Assembly: GCA_025024175.1 (NCBI GenBank)
Contig: QCXZ01000137.1
Location: forward strand, 74,586,680-74,650,679
From: Rhyzopertha dominica
Lineage: Eukaryota > Arthropoda > Insecta > Coleoptera > Bostrichidae
Length of the DNA stretch: 64,000 bases
Direction: 5' to 3'
The notes under the pieces are model-generated. The model did no database searches, was not told the origin of the DNA, and saw only the letters and a list, made by a program, of their open reading frames with translations. A program made the translations under genes and the position numbers. Positions 33,594-45,110 of the stretch are shown here, in pieces; the stretch's first letter is position 1; the number at the start of each line of letters is the position of its first letter.

Positions 33594-35404
33594 AAGTCAC
33601 ACAACAAGTAGACAATTACAGTGACTAAANCTAAACTATATAATTTAAATAAACAAACTTATGACATATGCAAATGAGATGTAAACTTCATTTAGATACG
33701 AGGGTGAATGTTTTCAGCGTCCATAATATAAGATAATATTTTGTCGGATAGATCGCTGTCTCTTGAAAACACTGACAAAAAGTTAACAGTTTAAAAGCTA
33801 TTGTTAATAAAAAATATTGTTAACACCATGCTAGATATACTAAGTTACTATATTTTAAAAATTCACAAAATGAATTTGCAGACGCCACAATTACACATAA
33901 CTGTACGATACTCATGTGAAAGGCAATTATTAATAGTCAGTACTGTAGCGTTAACGAGACACTCATTAATTAGAGCAAATCTGCAGGACAATTCTCTAAA
34001 TATGTTCTACTTAAATAAAGTATTAATGTGTCTACACTCCTAAAACCCAATCTAAAAATAAAATTCTGGTTAATATTCCGTAGAAAACGTCGTGACGTAA
34101 TTGCTAGAAGCAAAGATAATCATCCATTGTAGCGTAAGTTGCACAAAGAGGTATATTACGCTTCCTACTTTTATTCCTCCGCAATACAGCAATTTTCCGC
34201 CCTACCGAACACCGAAATACGCGGGGCTTTGTTAGTATCAATTTTTTGTCGCCTATCTGAATTCGAACTTCGCGACCTTTCACTTATCTTCCGCCGCCGT
34301 CTGAATTACTCATAATTCAGTGCAGGTCGTGCCATTTCTCTTAATTTATCGTCACCGCTGAATCCACAGTGTCGGGTGTAAAATTAAATTTATGTGTGGA
34401 GAAAAATAGTACGAATTAATTTTATTCCCATTATTAAANCTTCTCGGTGGGTTTAATTAGCCGCTTTCCATCCTAGAAAGCTTATTTTATATAAACGGTG
34501 CATCATCAACGCTGCCTGCAACGCTTGCAGGAAGCGTTGATTTAATTTCTCCTTCCTTAATAGTCATCCACAATTTATATTCATTAACAGCTTCAACGTG
34601 CTGTAGTGATATATTAAAAACTGCCATGATCTGCCATTTTGCTGCGGAAATACATCTACGAAAATTTATGGCCACCAATAACAGACAAGATACTAAACGA
34701 TACTAGACATTCATAGTCAGTCATATTACTAACACGTCAATAACGTTAAACGACTACCTATACAGGGTGGGCTTTCGGAATATGAAAACTGGCTCAAAAA
34801 TAACACTATTTTACAGTATTCTACATCTAGATGTTTGGCTTAAGTGGATTAGCCGTCCCATATAAAATCACAAATTGTGTATAAAGTATAAAGTGATGTA
34901 CATAATAAATCAAGAATAAAACATATATTTAGCTAATTGCCCCAAACTAACAGAACTCCTGGCTAAGTGCATGCCACAGCTAAAAATACGTCTCCAGCTT
35001 ATATTTTACATTATTAGTTTGTTCTGTTACCTTTTTTTTTTCATCCAGCCTTTCTTATACAATTCAGCAAAGCATTCAAAATAACTAGTTACACTAAGAA
35101 GACACCATACAGACAAGAGACAATACTAAATCCCATTAAATTAAGTCATGCTCTACACTGCGTAATATAATAGCTGAAGAAATACACTACATTAAAAAGC
35201 TTTACTCCACAACTTATCACAAACACATAGTTAGATCGTTGTATAGTTGAAATAGTTAGATCTGATTATTTCTTCGCAGTGGTACAAATATTCGACGGAT
35301 GAGTAACATTTGATATCAGGAAAATTAGCTTTTTTTCCCAGACTGCCATGCGCATAAGAGCTATGAGTATAAAAATAAATTTAGCCTAGTATTGAAAAGT
35401 AAGA
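33594..35404. other. No gene recognised
   Basis: A GC-richer block occupies about 34080-34480. An unpaired CAGGGTGGGC-type terminus follows TA near 34764 and may be a solitary miniature-element end. No coding sequence is supported. Confidence 0.4.
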
Positions 35405-35895
35405 TTTTATATGTCAATGTCATCTATCAGCATTACACAGACATGATGACAAAGCCACCTAGCTGCCATCAAGGGATCTACTTCCTAAAGGAAGTGACCT
35501 GTAGCCTGACAAATTGGCATGCACCTGCATACTTCAATTTGATAGCAGGCCCCCACGGCACGTTTTGCAAGCGGGCAAGAACCGACATACATTAAAATGC
35601 ATATCTATGATGTGCTGTCTGCACCGCAACCAACTGCAGATAGATCTATTTCGCTATCATTATACCTCATCAGTACAGTTTAGGTCTAGTTCAGACAGCA
35701 CTGCACAGAACTGGTTTTGCCTACATACCAAAAGCTTGGTATGATGCAAGTAAGAATTTAGAAGGCAATGCCATCTGTCAGCATTACACTGACATGATGA
35801 CAAACCAACCTAGCATTAGACCTAAGCCAGACTGATGAGGTATAATGATAACGAAATAGATCTATATGTAGTTGGTTGCGGTGCAGTCAGCTTTT
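35405..35895 (+). repeat. Dispersed repeat family R1, copy B (long hairpin)
   Basis: The fullest copy. The arms 35614-35687 and 35818-35891 are 74-bp imperfect reverse complements sharing GCACCGCAACCAACT and GATCTATTTCG words. Between them is the palindromic TACCAAAAGCTTGGTA and the block GGCAATGCCATCTGTCAGC. A related block (GTCATCTATCAGCATTACAC) occurs before the left arm, so the unit may be repeated. No coding capacity is visible. Confidence 0.75.
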
Positions 35896-37509
35896 AGAAT
35901 TGACGCCACTTCTACATATATTAAAAGTAAAAACACATGTGTGCTGAGATCGTACTATATTCAAATCCGTAATGTAGGGTCGCCGGGAAGCTTTCAGAAT
36001 GTACATAAGAAATTTCCCATTGCCAGAGATTCTCATGCCCGTAATCTTTCTTACACGATATTTGAGCTACAAATCTGCATAATACAATTTCCTTCATAAG
36101 TAATTCAAAGCAGAGTGTCAACTTTCCATAAGTCAAATTCGCTCCCGACCGGTTTTATTTTACAGCCCCTGCTTGCTCTGAGCGCGTTTACATTCATCGG
36201 TAACATGCTACGTAATTGGAGAATCTATGATGCTTGCGCAAATGTTCGCATACACTTACAGAATGCAGAATATGAGAAGCATCCGTTTGCCCGTACGTGA
36301 GCCTTGCTTTTGTCTATTACCTACATTAAATCGATTGAGGGAGTGGACTTTGTGTCTTTGTGGTCAATATTATAAATAAGGTCACACAGGTTTACACATT
36401 AGCTAGGTCTGCGTATACTCTCAGCATTAACGTTGCGACCCTAAGGCATACAAATAATGCGACTTTAAGAAAAAGTACATTTCCAAGTCATCATCAACAT
36501 CAAAAGTGCCATTAAATCAATTGCGGCTGTGTTGGTATAAAATTCGATACTAACCGAATGAACAATCAGGTACCTTCGATTGTTTTATTCAGAATGAGCC
36601 AGATGCTCCTTTTTTAAATAGCCGGGTAATGATAAGCATAATAAAAATTTATAGAACAAGTATAGAAATGTAAAGTACATTAAATTAAGTTAACATGATG
36701 GTCGAATAAGTACGTAGTTGCTAAAATCGAAGTGTTTAAACAAATAACCGATTATTGTGTATAATTTTGGACATAGTTTACTACGTACGTTCAAACATTT
36801 CCATAATTACGCTGTTTACAGTATATATGTATTTTTGCAGAATTCTGAGCGTTGGTCAATTACGTATAAAATGCAATTTCATGTAACTGGAGTTCTGAAA
36901 AGTAGAACTACTAAACGAGATACGTATAAAAAGTGGTCGCTTTCTTTTTTAGTTCAAAACGGTCACAGTATATTTGCATTCTTAGAATTACTCGGAAGAT
37001 ATAATTTAAGATGATTTCAAATATCCGTTGATCAAACTAGAATAATACACATTACTTACATTACATGGTAGATGACAATGTAGTAGGCACTCACCTGTAA
37101 AAGAAATGTATGTCAATAAAGCTTCTCTGACAGAGTAAATAAAACTATCAGTACTTTACCGCCTTCTGATCTACTTAAACCTTCCTATTTGATACCCGTC
37201 TGTCATAATCCTTTTAAATTTGATGTAGTAACATTTAATGAAGTTAGGACTGTAATTAGCCAGTTAGTAGCAGTAATAGTTACGACGCTTATGGTATTAA
37301 TTTGAAAATTATTAGAACGCTAACTAATATAACTATCGTTCCTTTAACAAAATTAATACATATATGCATAACTAACAGCATTATTAGGAGCAGCACACGT
37401 CTATATTTCGTTAAATTTCGTATTACCCGGGGTTCTTACAAATTCTTAAGTCAGTTAGTACCTACTTATTAAAGATATGTATAGCACAGCAAGCATCGCA
37501 AGCAATAAA
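35896..37509. other. No gene recognised
   Basis: AT-rich low-copy DNA with short ORFs, none with a recognisable domain. No transposon ends were paired. Confidence 0.4.
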
Positions 37510-37710
37510 AAAGCAATGCCATCTGTCATCTATAAATTGACATGCCTAAAGGAAGTGACCTGAAACCAGCCAATTGCATGCTATGCTGTCCGCACCGCTA
37601 CCAACTACAGACAGATCTGATTCGCTTTTGCTACAGCTCGTCAGTGTGGTCACTTCCTTTGTCTGTAGATGGTTGCGGTGCAGACAGCATAGCAAATACA
37701 TGCATTTTAA
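37510..37710 (+). repeat. Dispersed repeat family R1, copy C (interleaved hairpins)
   Basis: Two inverted pairs overlap. A perfect 13-bp pair AAAGGAAGTGACC is at 37548-37560 and 37648-37660 (complement). A longer imperfect pair of about 34 bp is at 37579-37614 and 37661-37694 and contains the family words GCACCGC and CAGACAGCATAGCA. The order A-B-A'-B' would favour alternative or pseudoknot-like folds. It shares the GCAATGCCATCTGTCA block with copy B. Confidence 0.7.
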
Positions 37711-40696
37711 TTTTAAAAAATCTTGTTTATTATTATCGTAGACAGCTAGATACAGCTATGAATGGGCATATTCCGGAATTATCCTCAAAGAGCTAGATTT
37801 CGGGCCAATCTAACTACTTAAACACAGACTGAAGGGAAGACGGGGGCGCGTCAAAGTGACGTGGTTAGCATCGACAAATTAATGTGTACGAGTCCCACGC
37901 CCATAATTAATACAGCCCCAAATACTGACAAATTGCATTTCCCTGATAAGTTTCGGGGTAATACGCCGCTATTTGTAAACCTTACCGCTCTTGGCTATCA
38001 AAGTGATACAAGTTTCCCAACCCCAGCGAAGATTAGACGCAAAGCGGACGAAAGAGAAAAAAAAAAGTAATTTAATTAAAGTATCTGCAAGGGCCAGCGA
38101 GCCGAGCGGAAAGGTGCCCGAATGGCATCGAGATTACAAATGATTCGAAGAAATTTGTAATTATCCGGCTTTGCCGCGATGTAGGCGGAAGTACACCTAT
38201 TGAAGTACATGATGACTTTATCGGCATCACGGTAAATTGAATTCATTGAATTAATGGGCTCCACCACGTTGGATTTTTATAAGGTGCTTCGCGTTAAAAG
38301 GACGCGTAATTACAAGATTATATTAATATAAATAGCCATAGAAAAGTACAATTAAATAAGCTTAATATTAAGTGGCATAGAGTAACATACAGGGTGAACA
38401 GTTAAGACTGGACGGCCAGTGTATCTTGGATATTAATCGTACTAGAATCTTGCGACAAAATTCTCCTAAACAATTATGGGCATGGAGATTTTATTTAATA
38501 TATTATGAAGTACGTAACTTTATGGCTAAGTGGGGCATTAAATGTGAATGTAGCATATCAAAATATGTTTTTTTTTTCAACAAATTTACAGTACTATGTA
38601 TATCTAAAATAGACTTATTATAATCTATGTTTACTGCCAAACAAATTCTATTTAAACTCTTTTTTGTTGTTTTATGTTTTTCCAAATAATCATAAATAAC
38701 TTATAATTATTGATTAATCTATCAGTAAACGTTTGACATTTTTTCAAATAACCTAATTTTATTTATTTATTTATATATTTATATAGAAAAAAATAGCCAT
38801 ACACAAAGAACTGCCAACCCTTAGCAGTATTTTTTACTACAACCAAGAAACTAAGAAACATATCAACTTCCAGGTCTCAAATTCATCTTACTTAATTAAG
38901 GATCTATAACAATTAACAAAAAATTCTATAGGGATGCGTTTAATCTTTAAGATGTTTGGTAAAATATAAAATTTTCTGAAGTAGCGTCTTCCATTGTCAA
39001 ATAGTTACAATAAATTGTTAATAATTATATTGAAAACCATAAAATGCACTTTAAAACTAGCCATCATTCGTTGAATTTGCTCAAACCATACTGGAGTTAT
39101 CCCTTTTTGATGATTTGAAACATTTGCCCTTTCTGTTGCCGTTGCCATAGCAACTAGAAAAAAAATTCAAATAAAAATTGGAGAGAAGTATGCATAGATT
39201 ATAATGAGTTTATCTTAGACCAACACTGTAATGCAGTTTTTTTTAGAACGAAACGATCCTTTTATATGTCATATTAAATATACCTGCTAGAGGCAAAATT
39301 AGGTACCTGCGAGACGATCGGTGTCGTTTATGTAGAATTCAATTCGTTATTAATTTCGGTTGGTTATAAAGCCAACGAATACCTAGTAAGTATTTTTAAG
39401 AGGAACAAAACCTAAGATATCAATTGTGCTGAAGCTTTTTCAAATTAAATAATTTAGATGTGAGTAAGACATCCATAACTGCAAAATGGGGTACAATCAA
39501 GAAAAACCTCTATAAGCCAAAATAGCAGTAAGGAAATGAAATTTTTGGGAAAATATTTTGCATCAACATCGTCTTAAAAGTTAGTTGATCAAAACCTACC
39601 TTTTTCTAGGATTCAGGTATCAAATTATCTCTCGCCTCTTTTACAGCAAGTTCTGGATCGTCATAAAGGATTCCTTAATAAGGATTTAAGGGTATGCTTG
39701 TAGAGAGGAACAAACAACCTATGAAGATGGTAATCCAAAGCATCATACATAAGTTAAAAAGTTAGATGGACAGTATGGCAAGTTTGGAAAGCTGCTGATT
39801 AAAATATTGGCTTTTACTATCCGGAAGAAGAGAACTTGGAGCTGTCTGCCCAAGTTGAGAAGAAATGGCATGAATATTACAAGAATCGGCGTACTGGTTA
39901 GCACAAAAGAAAAGAAAGAAACAGCATCGCACGCATAATAAAGGAGAAACTGAATTTTACACGGGAGGTTGATGCAGTGTTAGCGCAGTTGTGGAGTAAG
40001 AGATTTGCCTTTCTATAAAAGTTCGCTAAATTGAGTAATACTGCAAAATGTTAAACTCCAGCGTTTTAGTTTATCAGGCAAAACTATACCCATTGCTTGG
40101 GCTGCTATTACTAACTTTGCTCTTGATAACTATTATAGTCTGAGCAGGTAACGCAGTCTGAAGCAACTAACATGGTTTAAAACAATTCTCCATAGTTATG
40201 CAGTGATTTTGTTTAATTTTTTATTTAAAGTATTGTTTACGTAGGGAACATAGATTATTTACTAGTTATTTCCCCAACTACCTGTATGCAAATTTCTTAT
40301 AAACCGAATCAATATCGTGGCAATATTTAATCCGACCTAGCTCAGAATTTACCTGCCCTAGGACCCTTTAGTTTGGGGTCTTGTTTAATCTGTCGGTACT
40401 ATAATGATACGAGCATATGATGTAATTTGAAACTAGTAAAGCTTTATTAGGCTAAACCATAACTAATTTGCTATACCAGCTGTAAACAAATATGTTAGTA
40501 AGAAGCGGACGATCAAACTTCATGCAGGTGACCTTAATCCATATATCTCCTCAAGTTGCAAACCAAAGGTCACGTATTTATAACCGCACTTTTTGGTCGT
40601 ACCGAAGCTAGTGAAGTATTGTATTCTTAGGACGCAGTAATATATAAGCTGATGGTATTATTGTCTTGAGCAACTCTCTAGTCGGATTTACCCTTT
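37711..40696. other. No gene recognised
   Basis: The stretch 37800-38300 is GC-richer. An unpaired TACAGGGTGAACAG terminus lies near 38390. An ATTT-repeat run occurs at 38756-38775. A possible ORF remnant near 39700-39960 shows no domain that I recognise. Confidence 0.4.
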
Positions 40697-41890
40697 GTAA
40701 GTACCGTTTTGCGATTCCGCCGCCGCAGCGCTACGGTCGGCGTTCCGCCCATGCGCGCACTGACGCCATTACAGTTTGATTGTTCATTGTATACGTTGTT
40801 TACTGAGTGTTTAAGTACGGGCTGTTATACGATTTCTTAGTGCTAAAGGCGTAAAACCGATCGATATTCATCGTGAGATCTGTGAAGTTTACGGACAAAA
40901 CATTATGAGTGATGGAATGGTAAGGAAATAGGTGAGAGCATTTAAAGATGGCCGCACAAATGTGCATGATGATGAACGGAGTGAGCGTCTTTCGGTCGTT
41001 AATGAAGATTTGGTGCAGAAAGTGAAAACAGACGATTTACAATTTCAATATTCTCGTAGTGTTTTGTATCGCATGGTGACCGAGAACTTGAATTACCGGA
41101 AATTGTGTTCACGTTGGGTTCCGAAAATGTTGACGGATTTGCACAAAACCCAACGTTAGTGCATTGACTTTCCTTGAGCGGTACCACAATGAAGGTGAAG
41201 ATTTTTTAGACCAAATTGTTACTGGTGACGAAACATGGGTGGCCTACGTCACATCAGAATCGAAACAACAGTCCATGGAATGGCGACATTTATCATCACC
41301 CAAAAAGTGAAGTTTAAGCAAACAATTTCTGCCCGGAAAATCATGTGCACAGTTTTTTGGGACAGAAAAGGAGTATTGCTAGTGGAGTTTCTTCCTCGTA
41401 ATGAGACAATCAATACAGCGTCTTATTGTAAGACATTGAACAATCTGCATCGTGCAATCCAGAACCAAAGACGTGGCAAGTTGAGTAATGGTATCGTTTT
41501 GCTGCATGACAATGCCCGTCCACATGTGGCTAATCGGACCAAAGATCTCATCAAATCTTTTAAATGGGAAACTCTAGATCATCCTCCATACAGCCCTGAT
41601 CTGGCGCCCAGCGACTACCATTTGTTCCTGCACTTGAAGAAACACCTGGGTGGTCAGCGTCTTCAAGACGATAACGAAGTCGAAACATTTGTGATACAGT
41701 GGTTAACAAGTCAGGCGGCAAAATTTTATGAGGAGGGTATTAAAAAACTGGTGCCACGTTATGACAAGTGCCTCAATATTCACGGAAATTATGTAGAAAA
41801 GTAGATTAAGGTACACGCTTTCATGTAAGATAAAATTATTGCGATATCTTAAAAACACACTTACTAAACTTACTTAAAAAACATGCCTCG
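40697..41890 (+). mobile_element. mariner transposon, copy 2, right end intact
   Basis: The right end matches the copy at 16.8-18.0 kb (ACATGCCTCG ending at 41890, then TA). The left end matches only from AAGTACCGTTTTGCG; the outer 20 bp or so is missing or diverged. The two copies are inverted relative to each other and about 23 kb apart, and appear to be from the same subfamily. Confidence 0.9.
40835..41804 (+). pseudogene. mariner transposase, copy 2, broken
   Basis: Relative to copy 1, a deletion of about 35 bp near 40828 removes the start codon. TGG of the WVRAF motif is TAG at 40930-40932. Two small deletions lie near 41025-41045, and a run of five instead of six A (near 41306) shifts the frame. 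Unlike copy 1 it keeps the TGDETWVAYV box (near 41222-41250) with the first catalytic Asp, and the C-terminal half is open from 41235 to 41804 with HDNARPH and YSPDLAPSDYH (34 residues between aspartates). The two copies carry complementary lesions, so each is independently dead. Confidence 0.9.
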
Positions 41891-41892
41891 TA

Positions 41893-44046
41893 TATTCAAC
41901 TGTAGAATTCGAAGACTGTGGTCAATATTAATGGACCGGGAGCAGCCTGAAGGCTGAGTACGGTCTTCTAAATGACGTCCGTTGGAGATTTCAGTTGTGC
42001 AATATCTCGGATAGGCTTTGTCTACAAAGCTGACGTTGGCCATCAGGAAATCCAGAACACTTCCAATAAGATCGAAATTTTACGAACTTAAAAAAACATC
42101 ACAATGACAGCTACAACACTATTAATATTAGCTAATGTTTTCCGTATCAAAATCACCAACATGGACTCAACGGTACACAGATTTCAAACCATTCAGTATC
42201 GTCTGTGGTCGATATGGGAAAACATTAAATTGGCTCAGCCGAGTCAAAGTCTTTGGCGATATACCCACATCCCTGCCTGCTGTTATCGTTGCTGATTATT
42301 ATAACATTCGTGTATAAATATAATTATATAACTTAGAGAAAGTACTATCGGTGTTAACACAAAATATTTTGTTTTTCTTATTTTAGGTGTATTATGTGTA
42401 TAGTTGGTATGTTTTAATGTTGAAGACAATGTTTTACAAACATTTTTTTGTTTAAATATTCATGAAATAGATAAAAAGATAGTTAATTATTTCCACTACT
42501 AGGTAGAACGTAGTTGGTAGTTTAAAAATTGTCTCGTAAAAGTATTTTGATTATGTGGTACTTAAAATCGTTTGGTATTAAGAGTAATTGGAGTTTGTAC
42601 TACTTTTTGGGAGTAGCTTGCCTAGCTCTGCTTTTTACATACTTGCACAGATAAACAGGGATTTTTATTAAAAATGTCTTAATATCATCTCTTGTAAAAG
42701 CTTTTGCCTGTTTGGCTAGAAGTCGTGAACCATTACGGTTCATAAAAAAGACTTGAACACCATATGAAAAAATGCCAATATTCTCCATTGTAAGCAGCAT
42801 ATTTTTCAACCAGATATTTTGGTCCACAGAGATTATGACCGGAGCTGGGCAGTAGATAGCTACAAAAGTAATTAAATTACTTACTTAACTGCATACTTTC
42901 ACAAAAAAGTACTTGTACTTTAACTATATACTCTTAGAAAAAAGTATAGCTATTTGTAATTTGTGCTATATCAAGGAGTAGTAGTTTACAAAAGTAGTTT
43001 AAGTACAAGTATGTATGGGTTGGCCCAACAACTTTTTTTTAGTTTGGAAATAAATTCCATGGCAAAATTAAAACGCACACTGAACGTAGGTAGGTTATAC
43101 ACTTAACGCACACTTCCAATGGAATGGCTATATTTTTTTCAAAATGCCTTTACTCGAAATTTAGGAGAGATTTCTACCCTATCTTCTGAGAAAAATCCCG
43201 TGATTTTAATCTGCACATTACGATTTAATGACTGAAATTCTAAAAGCCATTAGTTATAACTAACTCCTTGCATGTGCTTGTTTAAGCTTAGGATAGCGGC
43301 AGGGAAAACTAGGCCCAAAATGAACTCCTATGGGTGGTTTCCTACATGTGTTCTGACTTTTATCGTTTCCACCATCTAAAACAGGTAGGTGAATTTCTAT
43401 TTAGATATAACGGACAGTAACTACAACATACCCCTAGTCCTAGCCCCGCAACCGGTCATTTCGTTATACTTAACGAACTGTGACAAAGTAACTAAGCGAA
43501 GTCAGTGGCGGAACCTGCCGTGTAATCCGGTACCACTGCAGTCCGCGGCACGATCCTCGTTTTGGGGTAAGGAATCACTCCCTATAGGTGTGCAAGACAC
43601 GGCGGAAACTAATTTAGACTTGAACCAATTTCACGTAGATGCCCACTAATCTGCTCGACAGACCTGCATTAACTCGCTAAATAAATTGGCGGGGACAAAG
43701 AGTCTATAGACAATTTAAGAGGGCTGCCGTCGTGACCGGAACGAGTGGTCAATAATTAACAGGCATTAGGGCTACAGAGCCATTAATGGTGGGATCTTGA
43801 CCGGCATTTGGATAGGCTCGGTCGAGAAGAAAACGATATTAGTGACCTGAGTATAAGAGTGTCGGTGATAACGAACACACTAGATATATAATTACAATGT
43901 TAAAAGTGTAATAAAGTATATTTGCGTAAATAGAAGGTTCCTCGAATCCAAGGGAGCAATTTATATCTTCATCAATTGTTTTTCATGTAAAATTTCATGT
44001 CTTCCGGTTACCTAGGTACTTACCACATGTAATTGGAGCACAATTC
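41893..44046. other. No gene recognised
   Basis: Near 42838-43010 is AGCTGGGCAGTAG followed by repeated AAGTAATTAA/AAGTACTT words, typical of small hAT-like miniatures, but no opposite end was seen. A GGGTTGGCCCAACAAC word near 43017 may be a solitary mariner-type end. The stretch 43430-43860 is GC-richer low-copy DNA. Confidence 0.35.
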
Positions 44047-45110
44047 TTAATAATAATAATATTTATTTTCCAACGGGATGACACCCAATTACAGGAAAAA
44101 TATAACGAAGCAAGATAATAACATAATATAACGCAATACTAATGCAACAATGCAATGCAAGCAATAAATCTAACAATAATAACAATATCTGTCATTTACC
44201 CTTAACCATCTTTCTCCTCCCAACTGGTTCCTTCTACTACCGGAATTAATAAAAAAACCAATACGATTGGTGAAATAAATCTATACCGGCACAAAAGATG
44301 TAGGCAGATGAGCACATAACATTGGCAGGGCTCTTGAAAATAACGTTTGTTCTGGCCCTGCCACAGTAGAAAATTAAAAAACCCATAGCATTTAATCTCG
44401 GTCTATGTATATTAATTCTGGGCACTAGACACGACTATGCAGCAGATCATAAAGCATTGCATGCATCTTCTGTTACTAAGCAAGGCCATCTGACAAGCAT
44501 TCAACAATGTTTGCTGACTGAAGCCTCTGTCAGGGTAGTGACAGTCGGTTTTAAAAGCTAGACATTTAAGAAATCTTCTTTAAATTTGTTCCAATATAGA
44601 TGAATGCACAACATACAAAGGGTGCCAGGTGATGGGGCAGTATTCTAATTTAGATCTAGCGCATGCAAAAAGTATATAAAAACCTTAAACATTCAGCCCT
44701 TCTAAACTCTCTGCAGTTCCTCACAATGAATCCCATGCTCTTAGACGCAGAATCCTAAATGTAGTAGATGTGTTCAATAAAAGAAAGCTGACTATCAAAT
44801 ATGGCGTCAAATTTTAATTGAAGTTATTCGGGACAAGGTGAAACCATTAAGTGTACAATTATAATAAAGAGGTTGCCGTTTCTTAGTATAAGTGAGTACA
44901 TGACATTTAGTTACATTTAGTGTAAGTCCATTTATATCACACCATCGTGCCAACTTAACAGCAGTGGTCATAGTCATCCAGAAGGCTAATTCGAAGATAG
45001 ATCTTCATATTGTCTGCGAAAGGAAGGCTATGGCTTTGCAGAGCAGTAGGCAAATCGTTGACGAAATGAATGAATATAAATGGTTGTGAATTAAAACCAC
45101 ATAAACGTCA
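44047..45110 (-). pseudogene. Non-LTR reverse transcriptase remnant with ATT tail
   Basis: The minus strand carries SQPFIFIHFVNDLP (the LGPLLFxxFINDLP block), LPFADNMKIYLRI (YADD replaced by FADN), then DAIFDSQLSFIEHI (the DLGVxFDxxLxFxxHI block) and SMGFIVRNCREFRRAECLRF. The 3' end is marked by ATT triplets on the minus strand at 44047-44065. Several stops and shifts. The same family of Jockey/CR1-type elements as the other remnants, truncated upstream of the palm fingers. Confidence 0.8.

Noticed and set aside
34764..34790. TACAGGGTGGGC-type terminus; similar ones near 29916 and 38390
   Set aside because: No complementary end was found for any of them, so they cannot be called as elements.
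42838..43030. AGCTGGGCAGTAG stretch and a GGGTTGGCCC word as hAT-like and mariner-like ends
   Set aside because: Suggestive only; neither has a partner end or a target duplication.
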